35,723 bases of DNA. It comes from Verrucomicrobiota bacterium (GTDB lineage: Bacteria > Verrucomicrobiota > Verrucomicrobiia > Chthoniobacterales > SZAS-18). The stretch lies in contig JAFAXH010000020.1 in the NCBI GenBank assembly GCA_019241085.1, positions 1 to 35,723 on the forward strand, given 5' to 3'. Below are positions 7,789 through 15,791 of the stretch, in pieces. The notes under the pieces were generated by a model. The model did not search any database. It was given only the letters and a program-made list of their open reading frames with translations, and was not told the DNA's origin. The translations under genes and the position numbers were made by a program. Positions within the stretch are counted from its first letter, which is position 1. Every line of letters starts with the position of its first letter.

Positions 7789-10430
7789 GCGGCTTCCGTC
7801 AGGACGCGCACGGTGCCGGCGGCGCCGTCGAGGTCGAGCAGCGTGCCGTCGCGGAGCGCGGCGAAAAATTCCGGCGACACGTTGAAGACCGTCGGGATGC
7901 CAAGTTCACGCGCCAGAAAAGCGACGCGCGAAGTCGTGCTGCCGTTGGCGAGCACCAGCCCGCCCGCGGCGGCGAGCAGCAAAATCCAGCCGGCATCGGC
8001 GCGCTCGGCGACGAGGATTTCTCCTTGCAAAAGCGTGGCCGACCGCGGGTCGCGCACGCGGCGCACGCGAGCGCGGACGTTGCCCGGAAAAATCGGCGTG
8101 CCGCGGACGGAGGCAGCCGCCGTTGTTGCTTCGTTGCGGGCGTCTTCTTCTTCTACTTCGTGCGCCGTCGGGTTCGCGGCAGACCGGGGGATCGCGGCAA
8201 AGGTGTTGCCTTGGAAAAATGCGCCGCGCGTCTGGAAATGCTCGCCCGGCGGCGCGAGGCGCCCGTTTTCAGCAGCCTCCGCGCGGCGGGCGGCGACGGG
8301 CGCGCGCAGGTCGGCGCTGGGTGCGGTGCCTTCGAGAAAGCCGCTGAGTTCGGCGAGCGTGAGGAAATGCACATCGTCCGGCGCGGCGAGCACGGCGAGT
8401 TCGCGCCAGCGGCGGCCGAGTTCGGTAAAAATCGCCCGCGCGCGGAGCACGAGGCGCGTCAGCGTTTGCGCGTGGCGTTCGCGGTCGAGCAAGCGCGCGC
8501 GGGCATGACGCTGGAGCCAGCGAAAGGCAACGCCGCGCCAGCGCTGGCCGTGGAGCGCGACGGCGACTTTTTCCTCCGCCTGCCGCACCGCGTCGTCCGG
8601 CCCGCGGGTCGGCGGCTCGTAGGGTGCGCGGCGGAATCCGCGTGCGTAGTGGCCGAGCGCGCGCACGAGCGGGCGCGGATTGGCGCGCAGGTCGTCGGCT
8701 TCGAGCAGGAAATGTCCGGGCGCAGCGCTGGCGTGGTATTGTTCCAAAAAATCGCCGAACTGCACGCCGAGGCGCGGACGCTCGGCCAGCGCGGCGTCGA
8801 GCGCGCCAGCGGTCAGCGCGTCGGCTTCGTCGGCGAAACGGGCGATGGCGGCTTCGTCATGTTGCAACAGCTCGGCCATCTCGCGCAGGCGTTGCGCCGG
8901 CTCGGCGGGACGCACGGTGCCGGCGCGCGCGGTGGTGCTGCCGGCGGCGAGCAGGGCGTTCGGCAGCGCCGCGTCGCCGCACCAGGCAGCGGACCATGCG
9001 CGCAGCAGACCGTCGCTGACAAAGGCGAGATAGGCGTTGAGCGCGGGCGCCTCGCCGCCGTAGGTCAAGACCGGATCGATCAGCGCGCGCCACGCGCCGA
9101 GCAATTCCTCGGGACGGCACTCAGCGAGCGGCGTTTTTTCGTGCGCCGCCAACGTGGCATCGAGCACGCGGGCAAAGCGTTTTTCCAGCCGCCGCAGCCG
9201 CCGGTGCAGGCCCGAGAGAAAAACGAATGCCTGCCGCGGCGACAGCGGGCCGTCGCCGCCGGCGGCGGAGGGCGGCGATCCCGCGGCGGTGAACACCATC
9301 TCGAAACAGCGCCGCGCCAGGCCATCGTCGGGCAAAGCGTCGAGCAATCGCCGCAAGCTGGGCAGGTGCCAGCACAACCGGCCGCGCGCCTGACCGACGA
9401 GCCGACGGAAGCAGCCCTCGCGTTCCAGACCCGTCACCACGTCCGCGGAAACGTCGAAGGCGCGCAGGAGAGCGCGCACGGCGTCGATGGAAAATTTTTG
9501 CGCGAGCGAAATGGTCAACGGCCGCAACGGCCCGTCGCCGTCGAGGCCAAGCCAGCCGTCGAGCGGACTGCGCACCCAGTCCTCGACCGGCGCATCGGGA
9601 TCGGCCAGGTCGCGGAAAGCGGCGAGCGGCTGGCAATCGAGCAGCCAGAGCCGGCCGGCGCGGTCGGCAGCCCATTCGATGCGTTGCGGCTGACCCAGGA
9701 GCGCCGCGGCGCGGCGCGCCAGGCCAGCGGCCGTCTGGAGCTGGGAGTCGGCGGGGATTTCCTTGCCAAAGGCGGCGGCGTCTTGCGGACGCGACACGAT
9801 GCGGTCGGCGCGGTCGAGCAGGAAGCGCTGGAGGCCGGCATCGTTGGCGGCGTCGATCTCGACGACGGCGAAATGGCGCCGGCCCGTGACCGGATCGGCG
9901 CTGGTGGCGTGGCCGTGCTGCACGGCGCCGGCGAGCCGTTGCACGAGCACGGGCGGCACGACCACCGGCGCTACGGGCGCGGAAGGCGCCTGCGCAAAAG
10001 CCGCCTGCCAGATGGCTAGCGCCAGCATCGGGATTTCCTCCAGCTTGCCGACGATGGCGTTCTCCGCGGTGTCGGCCGTCAACGCGGAGCGCACGCGCAG
10101 CAGGGCGTCACCGCCCGCCCCGGCCAGCGGCAAGGCGCGCGCGGCATCCACGATTTCCGCCGCCAGGGCCGGCGGCAACGCGGCGCGCGCGACGAGGGCC
10201 TGCGTCGCGGCGGGGTCCGCGCCGGCCGGGGCGTGGGCGGCGCGATGGAGCGCCTGCAATTGCCACGGACTCAGACAGGCTTCAAAAGTATCCGGCAAAA
10301 TGACGAACCAGTCGGGTTGCGGGAAATCCGCCCGCCCCAAGGCCAGCAGTCGATCCACGGCCGGACCGAGCAGAGCCAGCGTGGCGGCGTCAGCGCGGGC
10401 AGCTTCCTGGCTGGTGAGAATTGACTTCAT
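7785..10430 (-). CDS. Degenerate PEP synthase / rifampicin-phosphotransferase-like protein
   Basis: An 881-residue protein with the order ATP-grasp (about 1-280), long helical middle part, and C-terminal swivelling phosphohistidine domain (about 775-881), as in PEP synthase relatives of about 870 residues such as rifampicin phosphotransferase. Visible ATP-grasp remnants are LLRVRSALTAD and IEWAADRAGRLWLLDCQPLA. The C-terminal segment GTPIFPGNVRARV and FLARELGIPTVF are typical. However, the motif that should read TSHxAI is TTSRVAF: the phosphorylated histidine is Arg835 (codon CGC at 7926-7928). The ATP-grasp is also shortened after the VRSA motif. Normal phosphotransfer through this domain is therefore unlikely, and the protein may be a pseudoenzyme or have a new chemistry. 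No metabolic partner genes adjoin it. The length argues against a decaying pseudogene. Confidence 0.8.
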   Translation of the reverse strand: MKSILTSQEAARADAATLALLGPAVDRLLALGRADFPQPDWFVILPDTFEACLSPWQLQALHRAAHAPAGADPAATQALVARAALPPALAAEIVDAARALPLAGAGGDALLRVRSALTADTAENAIVGKLEEIPMLALAIWQAAFAQAPSAPVAPVVVPPVLVQRLAGAVQHGHATSADPVTGRRHFAVVEIDAANDAGLQRFLLDRADRIVSRPQDAAAFGKEIPADSQLQTAAGLARRAAALLGQPQRIEWAADRAGRLWLLDCQPLAAFRDLADPDAPVEDWVRSPLDGWLGLDGDGPLRPLTISLAQKFSIDAVRALLRAFDVSADVVTGLEREGCFRRLVGQARGRLCWHLPSLRRLLDALPDDGLARRCFEMVFTAAGSPPSAAGGDGPLSPRQAFVFLSGLHRRLRRLEKRFARVLDATLAAHEKTPLAECRPEELLGAWRALIDPVLTYGGEAPALNAYLAFVSDGLLRAWSAAWCGDAALPNALLAAGSTTARAGTVRPAEPAQRLREMAELLQHDEAAIARFADEADALTAGALDAALAERPRLGVQFGDFLEQYHASAAPGHFLLEADDLRANPRPLVRALGHYARGFRRAPYEPPTRGPDDAVRQAEEKVAVALHGQRWRGVAFRWLQRHARARLLDRERHAQTLTRLVLRARAIFTELGRRWRELAVLAAPDDVHFLTLAELSGFLEGTAPSADLRAPVAARRAEAAENGRLAPPGEHFQTRGAFFQGNTFAAIPRSAANPTAHEVEEEDARNEATTAAASVRGTPIFPGNVRARVRRVRDPRSATLLQGEILVAERADAGWILLLAAAGGLVLANGSTTSRVAFLARELGIPTVFNVSPEFFAALRDGTLLDLDGAAGTVRVLTEAA

Positions 10431-10582
10431 GAAAACTTCACTGGATGAGCGGGTCGCCGAACGACAGGCCGGCTACAGTAGCGCGGGGCCACGTCCGCCG
10501 ACAAGCCCCACGGCCGATGATTACTCGCAAAGCGCGGTCTTGACCTGCCGTCGAAATCGCGTCAGCGTCGGCCGAAGATGCA

Positions 10583-10625
10583 AGCCGGGTGGTGATTGCA
10601 GTTGTTCCCGGCTGCAACTGTTTTT
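10583..10625 (+). promoter_or_regulatory. Possible attenuator in the accB leader
   Basis: CAGTTG (10599-10604) pairs with CAACTG (10615-10620) and is followed by TTTTT (10621-10625), a terminator-like unit 112 bases before the accB start. An upstream AGCCGGG (10583-10589) is perfectly complementary to CCCGGCT (10607-10613) in the terminator loop. The two stems compete, because the one-base link left between them cannot span the first stem. No plus-strand gene precedes it, so ordinary 3'-end termination is unlikely. Six base pairs make a weak terminator; the call is tentative. Confidence 0.35.
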
Positions 10626-10724
10626 ATTTCATCCTTTCCCTTTTTCTCGCTTCGCTGATTCGTCCGCTCTCCCAGCGGCGTGGTCTGGCGAGCCGTCTTA
10701 TTCGTTTTAATCCCAAACCATCCA

Positions 10725-10729
10725 AGGAG
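10725..10729 (+). promoter_or_regulatory. Shine-Dalgarno site fixing the TTG start of accB
   Basis: AGGAG at 10725-10729 is followed by 7 bases and then TTG at 10737. It is one of the few clear ribosome binding sites in the window. It shows that accB starts at TTG and not at the in-frame ATG at 10680. Confidence 0.75.
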
Positions 10730-10736
10730 AACGCAT

Positions 10737-11243
10737 TTGGAACTCAAAGAAATCAAAATCATCATCGACCTGATGAAGCGCAATGACCTCGCGCTGTTCC
10801 AACTGGAGCGCGAGGGGTTCAAGATCAAACTCCAGCGCGGCAGTCTCGCGGCGCCCGGCGCGGCCAGCGGCCCGTTGACGGTCCAAGTGGGCGGGGCCGC
10901 GCTGCCTGCGGCCGCGCTGGCAGCGGGAGACGGCGCGGCGTCGGCGAGCAGCAGTCCGGCGGCGAGCAGCAGCGCACCAGCGCCGGTGGCAGCGTCGGAG
11001 ACGGAGGCGTATCGGGAAATCAATTCGCCGATGGTCGGCACGTTTTACCAATCGCCGTCGCCCGAGGCGGGGCCGTTCGTCAAGGTCGGGCAGGAAGTCA
11101 CGGAGGACAGCGTGGTTTGCATCATCGAAGCGATGAAGGTGATGAACGAAATCAAAGCCGAAACCAAAGGCGTGATCGCCGAGATCGTCGCGGAAAACGG
11201 CAAGCCGGTGCAGTTCGGTCAGGTGCTGTTCAAGGTGAAGTGA
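10737..11243 (+). CDS. accB: Acetyl-CoA carboxylase biotin carboxyl carrier protein
   Basis: A 168-residue BCCP, the biotin-bearing subunit of acetyl-CoA carboxylase that shuttles carboxylate from AccC to the carboxyltransferase in malonyl-CoA synthesis. The N-terminal segment ELKEIKIIIDLMKRNDLALF is the family start; it is followed by an Ala/Ser/Pro-rich linker (about 37-88) and the biotinyl domain, with the target lysine Lys134 in IIEAMKVMNEI. The start is TTG at 10737, chosen because of AGGAG seven bases upstream and because homologues begin exactly there. AccC follows after 150 bases that hold a long palindromic repeat, an unusually wide gap for this pair. A possible attenuator lies in the leader. 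Confidence 0.95.
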   Translation: MELKEIKIIIDLMKRNDLALFQLEREGFKIKLQRGSLAAPGAASGPLTVQVGGAALPAAALAAGDGAASASSSPAASSSAPAPVAASETEAYREINSPMVGTFYQSPSPEAGPFVKVGQEVTEDSVVCIIEAMKVMNEIKAETKGVIAEIVAENGKPVQFGQVLFKVK

Positions 11244-11249
11244 ACCGCG

Positions 11250-11380
11250 GATTTTTTAGACAGAATTAACAAAATTTTACAGAATTACTGAGATTCCGAG
11301 TATCCGGATTCAGGCGCTGCGATTCATCCTTCTGCATCTCTGCCAATTCTGTAAAATTTTGTTAATTCTGTCTAAAAATC
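11250..11380. repeat. 131-bp palindromic repeat between accB and accC
   Basis: The left arm (11250-11286, 37 bases) and right arm (11345-11380, 36 bases) are complementary throughout except for one extra T. The spacer is 58 bases, with a further GAGAT/ATCTC pair inside. The arms are AT-rich in a GC-rich genome. The right arm holds three copies of the word AATTYTGT at steps of 10 and 9 bases. It begins 7 bases after the accB stop and ends 13 bases before the accC start. It looks like a non-coding mobile or REP-like element. In the transcript it would make a very stable hairpin that could uncouple accC from accB. Confidence 0.9.
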
Positions 11381-11393
11381 TCTTCCCCCTCGA

Positions 11394-12734
11394 ATGTTCG
11401 ACAAAATCCTGATCGCCAACCGCGGCGAGATCGCGCTGCGGATCATCCGCGCCTGCAAGGAACTCGGCGTGCGCACGCTGGCCGTTTATTCGGAGGCCGA
11501 CGTCGATTCGCTCCATGTCCAGCTCGCCGACCAATCCATCTGCATCGGACCGGCGCCGAGCAGCGAGAGTTATCTGAAAATCGACCGCATCATCTCGGCG
11601 GCGGAGATCGGCGACGTGGACGCGATCCATCCCGGCTACGGCTTTCTCGCGGAGAACGCGCATTTTGCCGAAGTCTGCGCGAGTTGCGAGATCAAATTCA
11701 TCGGCCCGCCGCCGGCGGCCATCCGCGCGATGGGCGACAAAAACCAGGCGCGCGACACCGCGCGGCAGGCCGGCGTGCCGGTGACGCCCGGCAGCGACGG
11801 CGTGATCGAGACCGAGGGCGAGGCGTTGCGCGTGGCGAAAAAAATCGGCTACCCGGTGATGATCAAAGCCAGCGCCGGCGGCGGCGGCCGCGGGATGCGC
11901 CCGGCGCACAACGACGTGTCGCTCGTGCAAGGCTTCCACGCCGCGCGCGCCGAGGCGGAAAAAGCCTTCGGCAAGGCGGACGTTTACATTGAAAAACTCA
12001 TCGTCAATCCGCGCCACATCGAGTTTCAAGTCTTCGCGGATTCTCATGGCCGCGTCGTGCATCTAGGCGAGCGCGATTGCTCGATCCAGCGGCGCAATCA
12101 GAAGATCATCGAAGAAGCGCCGTCGCCGTTTTTGACGCCGGAGTTGCGCAAGCAGATGGGCCACGCGGCAGTCAAGCTCGCCGAGAGCGTCGCGTATGAA
12201 GGCGCGGGCACGCTGGAGTTCCTCGTCGATGACAAGGGGAACTATTATTTCATGGAAATGAACACGCGCATCCAGGTCGAGCACACCGTCACCGAGGAGG
12301 TGTATGGCTGCGACCTAGTAAAGGAACAAATCCGCGTCGCCGCCGGCGAGTCGCTCAGCGCGCACATCGCCAACGCGCAGCCGCACGCGCACGCGCTCGA
12401 GTGCCGCATCAACGCTGAAGACCCGGAGCGCAATTTCCAGCCGAGTCCCGGCCGCATTGATCTGTATTACGCGCCGGGCGGGCGCGGGGTGCGCGTCGAT
12501 TCGCACGCCTACAGCGGCTACATGATCCCGCCGCATTACGATTCGATGATCGGCAAGCTCATCACGCAAGGCGCGAGCCGGCAGTCGGCCATCGCGCGCA
12601 TGAACCGGGCGCTGGGCGAGTATCTCATCACGGGCGTGAAGACGACGATTGGCTTTCAGCAGCGCGTCATGCGCAATCCCGATTTTCAGCGCGGGCATTA
12701 TCACACGGGATTTTTGCAGGCGTTGTTGGGATAA
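11394..12734 (+). CDS. accC: Acetyl-CoA carboxylase biotin carboxylase subunit
   Basis: A 446-residue ATP-grasp enzyme that carboxylates biotin on AccB with bicarbonate and ATP. The N-terminal pre-ATP-grasp domain starts [29 protein letters not shown] is at residues 79-88; the glycine-rich ATP loop [11 protein letters not shown] spans 158-168; catalytic and metal residues lie in [13 protein letters not shown] and [16 protein letters not shown]; the C-terminal domain contains ECRINAEDP. Length is standard. It is downstream of accB, as usual, but separated from it by the palindromic repeat. No Shine-Dalgarno sequence is seen before the ATG at 11394. Confidence 0.98.
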   Translation: MFDKILIANRGEIALRIIRACKELGVRTLAVYSEADVDSLHVQLADQSICIGPAPSSESYLKIDRIISAAEIGDVDAIHPGYGFLAENAHFAEVCASCEIKFIGPPPAAIRAMGDKNQARDTARQAGVPVTPGSDGVIETEGEALRVAKKIGYPVMIKASAGGGGRGMRPAHNDVSLVQGFHAARAEAEKAFGKADVYIEKLIVNPRHIEFQVFADSHGRVVHLGERDCSIQRRNQKIIEEAPSPFLTPELRKQMGHAAVKLAESVAYEGAGTLEFLVDDKGNYYFMEMNTRIQVEHTVTEEVYGCDLVKEQIRVAAGESLSAHIANAQPHAHALECRINAEDPERNFQPSPGRIDLYYAPGGRGVRVDSHAYSGYMIPPHYDSMIGKLITQGASRQSAIARMNRALGEYLITGVKTTIGFQQRVMRNPDFQRGHYHTGFLQALLG

Positions 12735-12790
12735 AAAAATTCGCGAGTCGTGGCGGCGCCGCGAGCGGGGATTATTCTTCCAAATCTTCT

Positions 12791-13168
12791 ATGAGCGCGG
12801 ACGCAACGAACGAAAACAACGACCGGCGCATTGACTACATCGAGTTCACCGTGCGCGACGTGGCCGAGGCGAAGAGTTTTTACGGCGCGGTGTTCGGCTG
12901 GAAGTTCGAGGATTACGGGTCGGATTACGCGAGTTTTCACGACGGCCGGCTGGCGGGCGGATTCATCGCCGAAGGCAGCGCGGATGCGTTGAGCGCGGGC
13001 GCGGGCGGCACGCTCGTGGTATTTTACGCGACCGACCTCGCCGCCGCGCAAGCGCGGGTGGAAAATGCCGGCGGACGCATCGTCAAACAAGCGTTTGAAT
13101 TCCCCGGCGGCCGGCGTTTTCACTTCACCGACCCGAGCGGCAACGCGCTGGCGGTGTGGTCGGAGTAA
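12791..13168 (+). CDS. Glyoxalase/VOC-superfamily protein
   Basis: A 125-residue vicinal-oxygen-chelate fold protein with two beta-alpha-beta-beta-beta modules. The first has IDYIEFTVRDVAEAKSFYGAVFGWKF (broken here at IDYIEF, AKSFYGAVFGW) at about 14-39; the second ends FHFTDPSGNALAVWSE at 110-125. Glu18 is in the position of a metal ligand. Proteins of this type are often annotated glyoxalase or bleomycin-resistance proteins, but most have no proven substrate. It lies 56 bases after accC and 12 bases before a membrane protein gene. It is unlike the second VOC gene at 13551 and is not a recent duplicate of it. Confidence 0.88.
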   Translation: MSADATNENNDRRIDYIEFTVRDVAEAKSFYGAVFGWKFEDYGSDYASFHDGRLAGGFIAEGSADALSAGAGGTLVVFYATDLAAAQARVENAGGRIVKQAFEFPGGRRFHFTDPSGNALAVWSE

Positions 13169-13180
13169 TTAGCTAAGCGT

Positions 13181-13570
13181 ATGGCTTTCTTAGATGAATT
13201 CCTTGATCGCAAGGAGGCAGCGGCTGTGCGCGAGGATGAGAAATTGATGGCGTTGGCGATGGACCCGCAGGCGCGGCACAAGGAGCTTGCAAGGTGTCGC
13301 CGCCGCCGGCGGAAGCAATCTTTCCATGTTCTAGCGGCAGGGACGTTATTTCTCGTGGTGGCTTGCCTCACGCTTGCGAGTAGCCATTCTACGGCGCTTC
13401 CGCAGAACTCGGCACTAAACTGTTTCGCATTCATTGTAATCGTATTTTCGTATGGTCTTCAGCTCTCGGAATATCAGCAGCTGACCTCAAGAATTCAGTT
13501 CTTGATGCTGGCAGAAAAACTGACCGAATACGAAGAAGCCTTCGATTCCAATGAGCACGCGGCTCCTTGA
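13181..13570 (+). CDS. Small two-helix membrane protein of unknown function, lower GC
   Basis: A 129-residue protein. It has a charged N-terminal part with a basic patch (CRRRRRKQS, residues 39-47), then two hydrophobic segments at about 48-67 (FHVLAAGTLFLVVACLTLAS) and 80-96 (NCFAFIVIVFSYGLQLS), and a C-terminal amphipathic helix (FLMLAEKLTEYEEAF). No family is recognised. Base composition in the second half is visibly lower in GC than that of both neighbours and codon choice is different, which suggests later acquisition or relaxed selection. It overlaps the start of the next VOC gene by 20 bases. Context gives no function. Confidence 0.65.
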   Translation: MAFLDEFLDRKEAAAVREDEKLMALAMDPQARHKELARCRRRRRKQSFHVLAAGTLFLVVACLTLASSHSTALPQNSALNCFAFIVIVFSYGLQLSEYQQLTSRIQFLMLAEKLTEYEEAFDSNEHAAP

Positions 13571-13985
13571 CCACATCGACTTGCGCGTGAGCAACATCGC
13601 CCGCGCGCGCAAACTCTACGACGCCTTTTTCCCCGCCGTCGGCTTCACCCAAGTGCGCGGCAACACGCCCGGCGATGGCGACGAGCCGTGGGCTGCCTAT
13701 ACCGTCGAGGATGCGTCGTTGCCGAAGCCGCCGTTTGTCTGGTTCAACGAGCTGCCCGGTCATCGCGGCGGCGCGAACCGCATCGCGTTTTGGGCCGACA
13801 GCGAAGCCGAAGTGGATCGCATCGGCGAGGTCGTTCGCGCGGCGGGCGCGTGCGCGCTCGAAGGCCCGGAGTATTGCCACGAATACACGCCGGGTTACTA
13901 CGCCGTGTTCTTCGAGGACGAGGATGGCAACAAGTGGGAAGTCTGCTGCCGCAACGCGTCGGTGCGGCCGAAGCCCAGCGCCTGA
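13551..13985 (+). CDS. VOC-superfamily protein
   Basis: A 144-residue vicinal-oxygen-chelate protein beginning MSTRLLDHIDLRVSNIARARKLYDAFFP (seen as LDHIDLRVSNIARARKLYDAFF). His8 is in the usual first metal-ligand position, a second His occurs in PGHRGGANRIAFWAD, and Glu occurs in the C-terminal YAVFFEDEDGNKWEVCC. This is the DxDGNKxE ending of many dioxygenase- or glyoxalase-like members. It overlaps the preceding gene by 20 bases and ends 11 bases before thiE, so it is probably co-transcribed with both. Substrate unknown. Confidence 0.88.
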   Translation: MSTRLLDHIDLRVSNIARARKLYDAFFPAVGFTQVRGNTPGDGDEPWAAYTVEDASLPKPPFVWFNELPGHRGGANRIAFWADSEAEVDRIGEVVRAAGACALEGPEYCHEYTPGYYAVFFEDEDGNKWEVCCRNASVRPKPSA

Positions 13986-13996
13986 ACTGGGCGACA

Positions 13997-14653
13997 ATGA
14001 AATCGCTCGCCGACTGTTTTCTCTACGGCATCCTCGATCTCGGTTACGTCGCGGCGCGTGACGCCGTGCGCGTGGCGCGCGCGCTCGTCGCGGACGGCGA
14101 GGGCGTGGACATGCTGCAAATCCGCGCCAAGCAGGCGACGCCCGACGAAATCCTCGCGCTCGCCCGCCTCGTGCGACCGATCACCGCGGCAGCCGGCGTG
14201 CCGCTGATCCTGAACGATCACCCCGCGCTCGTCCCCGCCGCAGACGCCGAGGGCGCGCACATCGGCCAGGACGACGGCCCGCTCGCCGCCGCGCGCGCGG
14301 CAACTGGCGGCGCGTCGCACAAATGGCTGGGCCGCTCGACGCACTCGCTGGCGCAAGCCCGCGCGGCGCGCGCGGAAGGCGCCGATTACCTCGGCTTCGG
14401 CCCGCTCTTCGCCACGCCGACGAAGCCCGATTATCCGGCCATCGGACTGGACGACATCGCGCGGGCTCACGCGGAGATCACCGACCGGCCGATCTTTTGC
14501 ATCGGCGGCATCAAGCCGAATAACCTGGCGTCGGTGCTGGCGGCGGGCGCTCAGCGCGTGGTCATCGTCTCGGGTTTGCTCCTCGCCGACGACATTGCCG
14601 CAACCGCCCGCACGATGCGTGCGCAGTTGCGGCCGGCCAAGGGGAGCAGCTAG
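13997..14653 (+). CDS. thiE: Thiamine-phosphate synthase
   Basis: A 218-residue TIM-barrel enzyme that joins 4-amino-5-hydroxymethyl-2-methylpyrimidine diphosphate with the thiazole phosphate to make thiamine phosphate. Family signatures in order are YGILDLGY (10-17), LQIRAKQ (40-46), LILNDHPALV (70-79) with the Asn-Asp pair, GAHIGQDD (86-93), LGRSTHS (111-117), GPLFATPTKPDYPAIG (135-150) and IFCIGGI near residue 172. The frame is open upstream to 13688, but the ATG at 13997 gives the family length and avoids overlap with the VOC gene. No other thiamine genes are nearby and no TPP riboswitch was recognised upstream. Some members act instead as TenI thiazole tautomerases; the pyrimidine-binding motifs favour ThiE. 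Confidence 0.93.
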   Translation: MKSLADCFLYGILDLGYVAARDAVRVARALVADGEGVDMLQIRAKQATPDEILALARLVRPITAAAGVPLILNDHPALVPAADAEGAHIGQDDGPLAAARAATGGASHKWLGRSTHSLAQARAARAEGADYLGFGPLFATPTKPDYPAIGLDDIARAHAEITDRPIFCIGGIKPNNLASVLAAGAQRVVIVSGLLLADDIAATARTMRAQLRPAKGSS

Positions 14654-14832
14654 AGCGCAAGGGCGGCTCCGCGCCTCACGCGCAAACAGTCAGCTCCGAA
14701 TCCGGCAAACTCGCCGTTACTCTGGCAAAAAGGCACGCGGAGTGCTGAAAAGCAGGATCGCGCGCGTCCGGGTCGGCTGTGACTTGTCCTGTCTCTGTGC
14801 CTCAAGTTGTTTTTATTTCCAACCAAAGTTGT

Positions 14833-15642
14833 ATGTCCCGCCAAGCTGTAAAGTTCGCGCTCTTCTTTCAATACTACCTGCTGCCGGTGTTTTGCCTGAT
14901 CTGCGCCTACGACCATTTTTCCGCCATACGCTTGGAGTGGACGCTCCAGCGGATTGCACCAGAGATCGCGGCTGTGCGCATTGGCGATTGGCTTGGACAG
15001 TTTGAATTGTTCGCGCAACGCGGACACATGTTCGTGTTTAATCTCCTGCTGGGCGTTTGTCTGCTGATCTGCGGCCGGCCGGTGGTGGCGCCGCAGCGCT
15101 TGCGCGACGTCTGCCTGCCGGTGGTCTCGACCTTTTTGCCCCTGCTCTACAACTTGCTCACCCTGCTGCCGGAGTGGACGGGACAAACGCTCAACCCATC
15201 CGCCTGGGATCCGACTTTGGACCTCGTGGGGATCAGTCTCACGCTCGTTGGCGCCGCTTTGGCGATGAGTTCGATCCTGTGCCTCGGGCGATCTTTCGGG
15301 ATTCTCATCGCGTTTCGGCGGGTCGTGACGCGCGGTCCTTATCACTGGATCAGGCACCCGATCTACCTCGGCTACACCATCGAGATGCTCGGCCTCTGCA
15401 CGGCCAACTTCACCGTTGCCACTCTCGCGCTCAGCGCGCTGGCGTTCGCGTTGCTGCACTGGCGGGCGCGGTTGGAGGAACAGCGACTTTGCCAGGTCAG
15501 CCCGGAATATCGGCTGCTGCTGGCGCGCACCGGGTGTTTCCTGCCGCGCTGGAAATCGGCCACGTCCACCGCGAGCGAAGACGACGACGCGCGCACGACT
15601 CCGGAGGAAGCGGACCTCGGTGAACTAGCCGTCGCCGGATAA
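14833..15642 (+). CDS. Membrane methyltransferase-like protein (ICMT/PEMT family)
   Basis: A 269-residue integral membrane protein with about five to six hydrophobic segments. The C-terminal half carries the signature of isoprenylcysteine/phospholipid methyltransferases: RGPYHWIRHPIYLGYTIEMLG at about residues 174-194, followed by RARLEEQRL near 216. These would bind S-adenosylmethionine at the membrane face. The frame is open from 14779, but the ATG at 14833 (MSRQAVKFALFF) gives a normal membrane-protein start. The acidic C-terminus (SEDDDARTTPEEAD) is unusual. Bacterial members methylate lipids or small hydrophobic molecules, and the substrate here is unknown. The 179 bases between thiE and this gene hold no recognisable signal. 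Confidence 0.8.
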   Translation: MSRQAVKFALFFQYYLLPVFCLICAYDHFSAIRLEWTLQRIAPEIAAVRIGDWLGQFELFAQRGHMFVFNLLLGVCLLICGRPVVAPQRLRDVCLPVVSTFLPLLYNLLTLLPEWTGQTLNPSAWDPTLDLVGISLTLVGAALAMSSILCLGRSFGILIAFRRVVTRGPYHWIRHPIYLGYTIEMLGLCTANFTVATLALSALAFALLHWRARLEEQRLCQVSPEYRLLLARTGCFLPRWKSATSTASEDDDARTTPEEADLGELAVAG

Positions 15643-15791
15643 TAAATCCGACGGCAACCGGCGCGCGGGCGAGCGCGCGAAATCCTTGAGCAGGGAAATC
15701 CGGCGATCTGCGCTTGCGTCGCGCGCGACGACATGCTCCGCTGCCGGCACGATTTTTCCAACCGCCCGTTCCCGAACCCGCCTTCCGTCCC

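Larger units (their letters stand above)
10431..10736. other. 306-base intergenic region between divergent genes
   Basis: It holds the upstream regions of the minus-strand PEP-enzyme homologue and of plus-strand accB. The right part carries a pair of overlapping stem-loops and a T-run (10583-10625) described separately, and the accB Shine-Dalgarno site. I see no convincing -35/-10 pair and no further gene. Confidence 0.5.

Noticed and set aside
8025-10019. 664-codon plus-strand open frame opposite the PEP-enzyme homologue
   Set aside because: High-GC mirror frame: Arg/Gly/Ala-rich with no domain, while the opposite strand shows clear family motifs.
13986-13996. TPP riboswitch before thiE
   Set aside because: Only 11 bases separate thiE from the preceding gene, too short for one.
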